The notes under the pieces are model-generated. The model worked only from the letters and a program-made list of their open reading frames with translations. It made no database searches and was not told where the DNA came from. Below are positions 51,317 through 63,000 of a stretch of DNA of 64,000 bases, piece by piece (the stretch's first letter is position 1; each line of letters begins with the position of its first letter). This DNA is from Lycocorax pyrrhopterus obiensis (lineage: Eukaryota > Chordata > Aves > Passeriformes > Paradisaeidae). Position numbers and translations under genes: made by a program. The DNA lies in contig JACSVZ010000015.1 of assembly GCA_014706295.1 (NCBI GenBank), positions 55,549,535-55,613,534 of the forward strand, read 5' to 3'.

Positions 51317-51862
51317 TACAGGTCTTTACTTTTCCCGTTTTTAGAAATAATGAGATTTCTGTTGACCCATGTCTCCAGCCTGTCAAGGTCTCTCTAAAAG
51401 GCAGCACAACCATTTAGTGTGCTAATCATTTTAATTTTGCATCATCCACAAACTTGCTGTGTGTGAACTCTGTCCCTGTATCTAGATAGTAAGTGAAGAT
51501 GCTAAACAGTATCAGCTCCACTATCCCAGTCTTGGAGCACACAAATCTTGACTACCCTCCAGTACAACTTCATGCCACTTCCCTTTGATCCCAGCAGTTC
51601 AGCCAGTCTTCAATCCACCTCACCATGTCATCCAAACTTCACCAGTTTGTCTATGCATATGTTATAGGAGACAGTGTTGAAAGCCTTATAAAAGTCAAAA
51701 TAAACAATATCGGTTGCTTTTTTTTTATCCTTCTTGAAAACAGGAGTGTCTTTGCTGTCTGCCAGTCCTTGAGAATTTTGCCCAACTGCCATGACTTGTC
51801 AAAGATTTTTTTAGAGCAGCCTTGCAATGACATTGGATGACTGCCTCAGCACTCTTAAATGA
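51317..51862 (-). mobile_element. CR1 LINE, ORF2 RT region, right of the nested insertion
   Basis: The element that is broken at 50942 continues here: 'tctccagcctgtcaaggtctctctaaaaggcagcacaacc', 'catcatccacaaacttgctg', 'cagttcagccagtcttcaatccacctcacc' and 'ataggagacagtgttgaaagcctt'. On the minus strand the frame TDIVYFDFYKAFNTVSYNI is reverse-transcriptase motif A (usual form 'VYLDFSKAFDTVSHNI'), including the first catalytic Asp. The copy ends near 51862 at 'cagcactcttaaatg', so it is truncated within the RT domain. Frameshifts and stops make it a pseudogene. Confidence 0.92.
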
Positions 51863-53157
51863 TTTTTTCCTCAGCAGTGTTACACCACATTTAGAAAAGA
51901 GTATCAAAGCATTCCTGTAGCTAATATATAGATATATGTGTGTGGAAAAAACCCCTTGAATTGTGTGACAGCTGTGTTTTCTGATTTATATTGCACAGGT
52001 AAAAATTTAAACCTATTTCAGGTGATTCTTGCACTAGCTATTCTTAGCAAAGCCAGTAATTGCTTATCCTCCCTATTCTTCCCAAGATGATAAGAGCATC
52101 ACCTGAGTTTAAATAAATCATGAAACAAAAGCAGAATAAAGTTTATTTCACTGAATAGTTGTCATTTATCTTAAATTGTCCACAGTGAGAAAGGATTAGT
52201 TATGTAAACAGTCAATGAGAAGAGACCTACTTGGCTGCTGAAGGTAAAATTTTAAGAAGGAAAGGAAATAATTTAATATCGTGTTAGACTCTCACTTCTC
52301 TTACAAAAGGGTATACTTGGAAGGAGGAGATACTCAAATCTGTGATGCTCATTAAAACAGTGCTGGCCATTACTGGAGATTTCTGTTTGACATCAAAAAG
52401 ATACACTCATACACTCTAAATTATCTGTAACAAGGTGCCAAATTCCAGCTAAGAGAATATCCTTTTTTTCTGACACATAGATGTATGAATTAGCTACCTA
52501 ATTTAGTACCTAATCCTTCATCATTAGCTTAAGACGTACATCTCAAAGGTATATGTACTGTGAGCAAACCCAAATATTTTTTCTAAGAGATTAACAGTAA
52601 CATCTTCAGCATAACTGATTTCCAATTTGTGTGTGTTTAGCCCATGCCACTGTTTCACATACTTCTGTATCCATTCATTTTCTGGCTGCTTCTGCAACTG
52701 GAGTACAAAAACTAGTAACCACTCTGGTCACACCAAAGAAATCAACCAATGATACTCATAGTCTTTTAGGGAGATGCAGGTTATTCTCCCAGTAACCCAA
52801 CAAATTGCCCCACCATTAAGAAAATGGGCCTGCTTTTGTTAATTATCGCATCTGCATATAAATCAGCTTGCTCTGTAAGTTTTACCAGGCATACTTTTTT
52901 TAGAATATCTCAGATAGCTCTCAATAAAGACTCAGACACACCATCAAGTTGCTTGACAAATTATTGTACAACACATGATCTTTGCTTGCCAATTCACTCT
53001 GCCAGAAACAACGGGAAATTACTGTGACTTAGATCAGTCTGCAATGAAAACAACTAAAACTGAGACTCATGTCTGTTCATGCTATAGGCTAAGAAGACCC
53101 ACTTAGATTTGCAATAGTTCAGCTGATAGAAGACAGCTTGGTAGCGCTCCATAACCT
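51863..53157. other. Unique noncoding sequence
   Basis: Nothing is recognised in this stretch between the CR1 and the next LTR. Confidence 0.55.
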
Positions 53158-53220
53158 TGATGCCTTAAGAGGCCACCTAAAAACAGAGACTAGACAGGAG
53201 TAAGGGAATAAAGGTAGGTA

Positions 53221-53226
53221 TTTATT
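53221..53226 (-). terminator. Polyadenylation signal of the minus-strand LTR
   Basis: AATAAA on the minus strand, correctly placed downstream of the LTR TATA box. It would define the R/U5 boundary of the ancestral provirus. Confidence 0.55.
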
Positions 53227-53315
53227 TGAAGGGCCTTCAAAGGTACACCCTGGGGAGCCAGAGGCTACTGCCAAGATGGACCCCAAGATGGACCACAGGT
53301 CACGAGTTCTTCACA

Positions 53316-53323
53316 CTTTTATA
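53316..53323 (-). promoter_or_regulatory. TATA box of the minus-strand LTR
   Basis: TATAAAAG on the minus strand lies within the putative U3 region, upstream of the AATAAA signal by about 95 bases. Confidence 0.6.
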
Positions 53324-53975
53324 GGTTTGGTTCATTTGCGTACCAGGGTTAATTCTCCAATTAAAGCTTCAGTTAATGAAGTAATTTCCCCTCCACTTGC
53401 CCCCCTTAGAGGCTCTTTGGTTTATTGTTTTTGGACCTAGGATGGTCTAGATGTCCTGAAGAGCAGGCCCAGAGAATCTTTGTCTACCTAGCACGAGAGC
53501 AGAAATTAACAGGCTACAAGAAATTTCAGAGTTACACACTAAGCAGTGCAGAATTTGAAAAATATGAAAGTTAAAACCTAAGGCATCAACCTAACTTGAA
53601 ATCCAGGTTGATAGCATAGTATTAACTATAGCTGACCTTCAGCTGCACACTGAACATATAGGTTTTACATGTCTCTTTGAAAGCCCTGCTTATTTTTGTG
53701 TCTTCTGGAATATTTTGTGAAGGAGAAGATTTCATTCGAGGTCTTAAGCTGAAAGTCAGTAACTAGACTAGTAACTTGGAGTGTCTTCTGAAGCACAGAA
53801 GAGTAAGAGTGAGAGTGACAATATTAATCATATATATAAACACATATATACCATTAGAAATGTACAGCAGCTATTTATTGATTGGAACTCCCCAAAACAT
53901 TCGCTGTCTTTCTCCCAGTTCCTTTTTCTCCAGATATTCAATACAGGTCTTTATGTCAACAAATTTTGACTTGAC

Positions 53976-54041
53976 AGTGGGTTAATGGTTGGGCTCGATG
54001 ATTTAAAAATCTTTTCCAACCTAAACTATTCTATGGTTATT
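53976..54041 (+). mobile_element. CR1 LINE extreme 3' end, sense orientation
   Basis: 'agtgggttaatggttgggctcgatgatttaaaaatcttttccaacctaaactattctatggtta' matches the last 65 or so bases of CR1 ('ggttggactcgatgatcttaaaggtcttttccaacctaaacgattctatgattctatg'). It is an example of the extreme 5' truncation common for CR1, with only the 3' terminal stem and one octamer left. Confidence 0.9.
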
Positions 54042-57000
54042 GGATTATATTATCCCTGGGATCTTTCTGGATATTAGTATGTGTAAAGGGTTCCCTACAA
54101 TTAAGCACATTCCATATGTGATCGAGATGTTACCAGGGCAATATAAGCTAACACACAAAAATGTACTAAGATGTTTTAAAGTGAGAAATTGTTATAAGTT
54201 TCAAGATCACTGTTTCCAGTTCAATTAATTTTGAATATTCTTTTACTAATTTGAGGGGATTCTAAAAGTATTAAAGCTCTTAAGTTCTGTTTGGCTAAAA
54301 TTTCATAGAGTGGTAGGTTAAACCTTTTCAATGATCTCAGGATTAGCCTTAGCTTTCAAAGCTCATACAAAGGAAGGTTCTATAGTCCTTTCATCTGAGA
54401 TGTTATTTTCTTTAGGATTATGAGATAATGCATCTGGAACAACATTCATTCATCCAGGTTTGAGGTTTAGCTGAAAGTCAGTCCAAATTCCTGTAATCGC
54501 AAGTGACATCTGGCTAAACATGCACTTGGGTCAAGTTTAGACCTCAGCCACTACAAAGGGCTGTGGTTAAGACAGCATGCTCAACTTGACACCTCCCAAA
54601 CAGTGGAATACATGCTCAGTCCACACTAACATAACAAGTTAAAGTTACATATTTTTATTTTTTTGTTCTCCGTAGCTCAATATTTTCTTTTAACAGCCTT
54701 CAAGATATTTTTGTCAAAAGATTTTCTGGTGTTTGTATGGTGCTTCTTCAAGAACTTAGGCTAAAAAATGCTCAACACACGGTGTACGTGATGTCTCCTG
54801 GTGTCAATCAAATTGTAAACCAGAATTTCAGAGCATTAACCAATAGGTCCAAAGGCAAGAAGCAAGTCACAAAATCTGAACAGGCAATTTATGAAGTGGA
54901 AAAAAAATAATTAACTGTAATTAACTAGTTTGAAGGTAGAACACATAGCAGAAAGTCTATAATTCAAAATCAACCAAAATTCAGCTGTACTTTAACCAAG
55001 TTGTAACAAAAGTAGGGAGCTACAGATCTGCTTGCACCAGGTGTTTCAGATGAGACTTAGTGACAGGACTTAGCCTCTTTGATTCTCATTACTCATTTTT
55101 TGTATGAATGCATATTGACCTTCTCTTATAATTATTTTCCTTGGCTCTGAATGAGAGACTGAATTTCATCTCATAGTTCCTCCAGGGCCTGGAAGTGGTC
55201 AGTCTTCCTTACATTTTTAAGGGTTCAGAAAGAAAAATTTATCTTTCTGGATCAACAACACTGACAAATCTCTTTCTGCATCTTACATCACTGCAGAACT
55301 GACAATTCCAGTTCTCTCAACTATCTAGCAACACTGAATTTAACACTGTTCTGTTGAATAAAAGCCAGGATAAATGTCAAATAGATGACCGTATCTGTCC
55401 ACATTGTTAGACTTCCAGTGAATAGGTATTCATGTTATATGGCAGAAGTTACCACCCATGGCATCCCTCATAGCAAAAAAAAAAAAAAATTGTTTAATTA
55501 GAAGCAAAGCTTTCTTAAGAAAAGTCTCTTGTAGCCTCATTCCACCTAAATTTCATTATCCCAAATCCTCAATATGGTAGAGTTAGTAAATAGCAATGAA
55601 AACGAGAATTCATGCTAAAGGAATCAGACAATCCAAGAAAGTGCACATTAATAAAAGTGAAGAATAGCTCATGACACAGGGGAATCACAAAACTTGTGGT
55701 GCACTGCAAAATATATAGAAGGAGAAAAAACAAAACTATAGGACGAGAGATAAAAAAAGTGTCACAAACCCACTCTAGTAAGAGTTGAAGAAAAATTAGA
55801 TACATATTTTATTCAGGTTTTGGGGTGTGGGATGGAGGTGTGTAACATCTGATTCAGCTTTTCTTCGGACAACTCCTAAGCTATTTCTGCACTTTTCTGC
55901 ATCTAAAAATCTGTTTCTCTTCTGAACATGTATATTTTTTATTCCTTGTATGCTCTCTACTGCTACTACTATTTTTTAAGGTGGCCCCTCTTTGTTATTG
56001 TATTTACAGCTCCATCCTACTCCTCCCCAGGGCACTTTTTTAACTGCCTACTTTTCCCTTTGGCTCTGAACTGAAAGTAATACCTACACTGTTGATGGCT
56101 TGGTCACGGTCTCATAATTACCCCCAGCTGTTTGTCCAGGAGGCTTTCTTTCTGGAATTATAACTTGTTTGTACATTTTTCTATTGGTCAGATGTGGAAA
56201 AGCCTGTAATCTGAAATAACTGCATAGTAATTCATGTATTAACCAGATCACCTTCTGTTTACATATGATTTCCACTTAGCATTCTCTTACTTTCTCTAAG
56301 ATAAGCCTCAAGTTCAACACTTTTTTTCATTAAGCATTTCCTAAAGGTTTTTCTGGGAGTTGGTCCAGCACCCATTTATAACAGCTTTCGGTACATTAAT
56401 ATTTGGTAGTGCTGTAAATAGAGTTTCACATAGAATAAAGACTGCCCAGGCAGTGTCACTGAGAATCACAACTTTTTTCCCCCCTAAACTTCTGCTCAAG
56501 TTCCTTGTTTTGCTGGATGCAAACCAATCAGGTTTGTGAATGAAGCACTTCCAGAATTTTATCTGATAGTCTTTGGAGCGGTCCAGTCTACCACATGGAA
56601 TAAATGCATAGAGTGATACGGGGTAGAGTACTTTAAACTGAAACGATACAGAAGCACATAACTCTGTTGAGTTAAAACTCTTCCCGGTAAAAATCAGTAG
56701 TTTACACAGAGTTAAATACCAACCATCCAACATTAAGGCTATGAACACATTCTTTAGCTCAAATTCTCTATCTTTTCTTGTCAGTATGATTAAAGGCTCA
56801 GATTCAATGTAACTGATGTCTAAGGAACTTTAATTTTCCTTTGATAAACTGACAAAAAACCATTTCTTTAATCTTAATCCAAAGGGCACAGTGTTACAAC
56901 GGACTCCTTGTGAGTTTCACCAAAACGTGTGAGAATCTGTTCTTATCTCCAGAGCCCTTTACTAGAAGCCACTACAATACCCTGCCAGATACAGGGGTGC

Positions 57001-60000
57001 AGGCAGTGGATTAGGCTGGAGCAATTAGGTATCAACACTTGCTGGTTGTTCCTATGGTGGGAGAGAGGTATATATATAATTTCCCATAAAGGTGACAGTA
57101 AAATAATAATTGGTTCAAAATCAATCTAAGTAGAAGAGAGACTATGACAGTAAGTAGAAGAGCCCAAGGCCCTGCACATTAAAGACGTGTTCTCCTAACT
57201 GGTGTTGGGGGAGTGTGAGAGAGTAGAGGAAGTGTGTGAATTTTGGGTTCTCCTGATTGCACTGTTTTGCCTCCAAGTCCTGTTTACAATTGTTCAGACA
57301 GACACACAGACAGTCTTAAAATACTTTGTGCAGAGTAGTGCTAAACTGCTGCAACCATTATAAGGGAATTACAGGATCTGAAGTCTATAGCAGAAGTGAA
57401 AAATGGAGTTTATAACGTGCCAGTACTACAATGTAGAACCACTTTTTTAGCCCTGTTCTTTCTTCTCCGTAAACGCATACATACTCCTGAAATGTTCATA
57501 CCCATGTTTTCTGTAGATATGTACCTGGCACATGTAACATTTATCTGTATTTTAATTTGTTGCCTCTTATATTTTGTGCACTGCTCCATTTAAGAAGAAA
57601 TACAACGTGACAGAAGTTGGGCTCAAAGGAATTCATGGTGTCTGTACTGTCACTGGAATGAAATTTCTCTTTCTCCTATCCCTTGTTCCCATTTTCATTC
57701 AAATCGGACGGAAGAAACAGTCCTAGCAGATTCAGCTTGTCAGCTATATTACTGGTAAAAATCTGTTTGGAAACCAGATTCCTCCACATGAAAATGTGTG
57801 TGTTAATTAGCCCCTTTTGTGTCAGCCTGTTTCTGAGCCAAGTCTGAAGAGTCATTTGAGGGCACCGAATGTCTGTTCTGAAGAGAGGCTTACGCGATTC
57901 AGAGTGTCATGACCACTTGAAAAACTTTCTTCAAGGATGAGAACTTTTCTGTTGGCAACATGTTATCAGGAACATCTAGTCCAGCACCATCAAGGATTTT
58001 TCTGTTTATTTTAAAAACATGCAGACACTGCAACTCCCTTCGGTTGTAGTGATACAGGGAACTGAGGGCAGAAGAAAAAATGCTCAGAGAGATTGATTTA
58101 ATGAACTAAATGCAATTTATCATGAATAAGTGCCTGGATTTAAGTGCCACAAGTTTACCTATCCACTCCGGCTCCATCTGCAATGATTTTAAGCACAGAC
58201 CAAAGCCAAGAAATACAGCTATGACTTAGGAATTTCAGTCCCTATTAAGAAAACTGGCAAGAATAAACTGAGGGGTGATGGTCAACCTATTACCAGAAGA
58301 AAGAGTAAAGTGCAAAGGTATCTGCATGATGTGTGCCCATTTTTATTAAAAGGTTGTACTTACACACATTCTCTTTTCGGCTTTTGTGGCAAGCAAGGAC
58401 CAAACCCTCCTGACTTCACTGGCTGGTAGAGGGTCTCAATCCTCCAGACTGAACTGGAGCAAACAAGGCAAAACGAACCAATTTCCTAACAAATCCAGCA
58501 AGTTTCTTCATTCCCTTCCCCCACACTAAGTCCATGTACTCACTTTATCTTTCCCACAACTCTTGTCTCAAAGAAGCACAAGGGTTATTTTTTCTCATAA
58601 CCACCCAAAACTGCATTTCTGAGAGGACACTACTTCCTTCCATTCTCAGCAATTTCAGAGGCTGCCAGAGGCTGCCCCTCTTCCCAGAAGTCACTCACAA
58701 AGTCAACAAGCAGTTTACCCTCTAACTGTTTTGATGTTGGCCTGCCTTCCAGCAATTCTCAGTTGGCACATAGTCTCCTGCAGACTATAATCAGCTTGGC
58801 ACATGTTAAAACACCCATGCCAGGGCTATGGCCAGAACGAGTCAAGTCAACTGCTGTGCTGCAGTTACAGTTTGCCTTGTGACAGTTTCAGCAACAAACT
58901 CAAGACCAGATTCTCTGACTGCCCACATTGTCTAGCACTTCACATCTCCTTTATGTGAAACTGAGAGCATTGCAGTTTTAATGTCAAGAAATAAACCTTA
59001 AGAGAGTTCTCCTCCAGCATGCTCTGAATTCCTTACACAGCTTGGATGATCTGCATTCCTGCCAGCCCACCCCAGTATTCCAAAACATCACGCCGAACAC
59101 AGCACAGCCCATCCTGCCCCAATCTCATATCAGACTGCTTAACCCCTGTATCTCTACGTAAGATATGTCCTTTCCAAAACCCTGCTGAACAGACCAAACC
59201 CATTGGCAAGCATTTTTTTCCTTTGGAGACAAGGTGTAACCATGATATCCGGGACAAGCAAGAGGAAGTGGAGTACATCATTCCCTGGGAGGGCAAATTC
59301 AGTGAAGCAGATACCCAGGCCTGCAGTCATGAGGGGGCAGTGGAACATCTTTCCTATCTACATGGCCACAGGATGTTCTGTTCACAGTCATGTACAGAGA
59401 ACATGATAACAGACATTTTTTAATGAACACTCAGTGGAGAACTCAACAGTCTGCATGACAGAGAAGGTTAGTGGCACTCACTCTTTGCCCATTGTTCTTT
59501 CACAAACACATATGGCTGTTAGGGGATGCTTTTTTTCTTAAATACTTGCGAAAAAAAACAACCTCGTCACTGCATGACTGGTATTTAAATTTTCTGGTTT
59601 TCCCTGAACTGAAAAATTTTCTAACACTATAAAAACATCAAAATAAGGCAGCCCATCAAGGGCATAAACATGTTATAGTGCTTCTAAAAAAAGTCAGTGC
59701 TTATTCTGACTGTGATTAATATGGGTAGCCTTTTTATATAGATTCTGTCTGTATTAGCAAAAATTATCTTGTGCCTTTTGGGGAAGAGTGTTTGTGTTTA
59801 ACATTTGAGGAAAAAAAGGCCTGTCTTTCAGATTTTCCTACATTTTACAACCCTTTTCCCCACATAAGGCTAATAAAATCATCTTAAATTGCAAAACAGA
59901 AGTGAAACTGTGAAACAGAAGTGACTTTTACACTTGACCAAAAGAAATGGTTTTGCTGTTTGCAAAGAGACTATTATTTTGGCCTAATGCCCAATATATG

Positions 60001-63000
60001 TTGATACAGATGGTATATTTCCCTTACCTTGCAAGAGCAGTATCCACCAAGGTCAAGGTCTTCACTGTATTCATATAAACAGTGACAATCCATGCTCTCC
60101 CCACAGGCATTTTGAAGAGCTCTATAGCCCTGAGTGATCCCTATAGCACTCTCCACACTGCCAGTCCACCTGCTTCATAGGCAATGCCTTTGTGCTTTGA
60201 CTAAATTAGAGGAAATCTCAGCAGATAGGTGGCACCTGGATAGCTAAATTCCTTTTAGTCACCTCATTGGGCAGGGATACTGACAAAGCATGCCCAGAAT
60301 GACTAGTGCCAAGGCAGAATAATCCTGCTTTCCTTCTGGGCAGAAGGGTCAGCTCCTTCCTTGGAGCCTCCTGCTTCCTTCCTCACTGTTTTTTGACATT
60401 GTTAATCATGAGCAGTAACACACAGTCACAGAAAGGCCAATGTTGAAGGGCAGCAGTGAGAAGGCTCATTTATGAAAAGCAGCCTGATGGGTCACAGAGC
60501 ATTCATGGTATAGAGCAAAGAAAGGAGCAAGTATCCTTACAAGAGGTGACTGTATGCCAAGGACATCCTGTGAATGTGAATGACACGGCTGGAAGTCATC
60601 TGGTCATCTCATGTGGCCATCTCATGTGTTCATATATTCACTGTGGTCTTGTACATGTCCTCTGCCAGAGATATCTTTACTGGGGAGATCCTCTGGAGCA
60701 AAGCAGAGAAGTGCATAACTGTAGGAATTTAGAACCCATAATTAACTCCCTTTCTTTCTTTGTCCTAGTGCAGGAGAGTTTCTGGGCCATCATAGCTCTT
60801 CCTATTTTATGCAGGGACAAAAAGTCCTAGAAAAAGGTAATTCTTGCAGTCCACTGTAATGACTGGAGATATTTTCCAGCCACAACTGCAGCACAGATCT
60901 ACATGCATGTTTCCCCACCTCCAAAGTTCCAGAGTCTTTTCTTTCCTGAAGATATATTCTTTAAGATCAATCTTTATTTAACATTAGTAACAAGACTGGA
61001 CATATCTATTCGTTATAAGTCTAGTAAAATGTACCCTTCTTATCGATGAGGCATTAAATGTCAAGTTTGTCTTGGATGACCCTTTGAAATGTAAGCAACT
61101 AATAAATAAATGCTTCTTTTTTTGTTAATATAGGTCACTTTATAGTACAGTTTATCAAAAGTCAGTCATTTAATGGTATGCTTGAATCTGTGTGTGGTTT
61201 GCTTTCTTTTTCCTCTTTTGATACTTCTGGTATTAGCTCAATTTCAGAGTTCCTACAAATTTACTGTAAAAGGTCTGTTTGACAATGAGAGAAGAACTTG
61301 CCAGCCATGCCAATTATAGTGATTTTGTGTTGTGGGACTTTAGGCCACTGGGAACTAAAGATCCATGCCAGAAAAAAAAATGCTTTTCTAGGCATCTATG
61401 TTTCTTTCATGGTTGTATTCACATATCCTATTCAAGCTATGGCTCAGTAGTATGTTATCTAAAGAAAGAGATTAGGTTCACATTAGGACTTTTCTGACTA
61501 CTTGATTTTAAGCAGGGATATGGAAGAAAATTTTTTTTCTTTTTTTTTTTGCCTGTAAAAGTAACATCTGGAACAAATAGAATCTTTAACTGATTATCAT
61601 TAACACAATTGTGTTGTGTTCTCAAAAAGCTATTAAAAAGTGTTAACATGGTTACATCATGAACTTCAGCTGGTTCTTATAACACACAATCAACTCAAGC
61701 CAGACGTGTACACATAATGCATATTTAAAATACTGTATTGTAAGACATGATTCTGAAAACATTTTCATTAATATCAGGATTACTTACCAGTTCAAGCAGT
61801 TGTTTTGAGGACAGATTTCACTACCCATATAACGCCGAACAGTATTTAAGTTGACATGTAAACATGTTAACCGTTCTGTAGGTAGTAAGGAAGCCAGCAA
61901 CCACTTTGGATGGAAGAGAAATTTTTTTTCTTTTTGTCAAACCGTTCTGTCTCACCTGTTATTCAAACAATGCCTTTTAAAAAGAGGCACACATGATCAA
62001 AAAAATCAAATACAGACTTCATTAGATTTAATTATGTCAGAATGTTAAAAATATTTCCCTGTATAAAGCCCAAGTGGAACACGACAGCCTTTTTTTCACT
62101 GTGCACAGCATGATGCACCAGTGCAAGACAGGAAGGAAAATAAAAAACAGCCATCTGCAACTACAAGGATAATATTGGGGACCTAGTACCTGTCATTAAC
62201 ACCTGCTTTCGGCATCAGTGTGTGCCTTCACACCTTTAGGGAGAATAAAAGTGTTGGTTAAGCCATTTTTTTTTAGCAGACAAACCTCCTTGACAGAGCT
62301 TCTCGGCTATATAATGAGAACACCTTGGTTAATTTGTCATATACAGTAGTGAGACAGCCAAAGGCCATGTGCTTGCTGAGCTGTGAAAGCATTTCATGTG
62401 TTTGGAATGAAGATTGCTCTACACTTCTCAGCTCACCTGACAGCCAAGAAAACCCAGTAGCAGTTAGCAAATACAGGTAATTAGTACACAATGCCTCTGG
62501 ATCACATCAGATTTTTTGATGTGCAAGGTCATGAAATGGTTGCCTCCAGGAAGACTGAGACACATAAAAATTATAGGAAGCTGTTTTGCAGGCAATCTTT
62601 AGCCAGTGAGGCTCCCGTGACTACATATGGACAGTGGAACTGAGAAGGACTTCTGAGTTCTCCAGCTGAGACGTGCATTTTGAGCCTCGAGTCAAGACCT
62701 GAGCATGCTGTGAGACCTTCTCTGCTGTGATTTCCAAAGAAAGGCAGTGCCTATGTTGTCTGCACAATGAAGTGTGGGCACAGCCCCAAAAAACATTGCT
62801 GGTAAGTATGGCACTGAACACAACAATACAGGATGGTTTTCCAGTCTTTGGGCATGACATGCCGTGTGCATCCACAGAGAAGCCATAACAATTTTACTAA
62901 ATAGTAATGAGATACCACTTTCGTGGCAGGAGGAGTAAAGCATGATGACAAAGAGTGAGTTCCATGCTCAAAGCCCAAGAAAGGATATGCTTGCTATTCA

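Larger units (their letters stand above)
53158..53588 (-). mobile_element. Solo LTR of an avian endogenous retrovirus, minus strand
   Basis: This 431-bp element starts TGATGCCTTA and ends TAAGGCATCA, a perfect 10-base inverted terminal repeat with TG...CA ends as in LTRs. ACCT occurs directly before it (53154-53157) and directly after it (53589-53592), a perfect 4-bp target-site duplication, which suits a gammaretrovirus-like (ERV1) class. Read on the minus strand it has a TATA box (TATAAAAG, 53323-53316) and, about 95 bases on, an AATAAA polyadenylation signal (53226-53221), in the correct order for U3-R. No internal viral region is attached, so it is a solo LTR. Parts of it resemble LTR sequences that I associate with songbirds, but the family name is not certain. 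Confidence 0.88.

Noticed and set aside
53776..53985. Plus-strand frame next to the minus-strand LTR
   Set aside because: Its 3' end runs into the CR1 tail, and the peptide has no motif.
56341..56748. Minus-strand frame of 135 codons
   Set aside because: No recognisable domain and no consensus splice sites that I could confirm; length compatible with chance.
59033..59423. Overlapping frames on both strands near 59.2 kb in less AT-rich sequence
   Set aside because: Frames are open on both strands because stops are rarer at this composition; neither peptide resembles a known protein.
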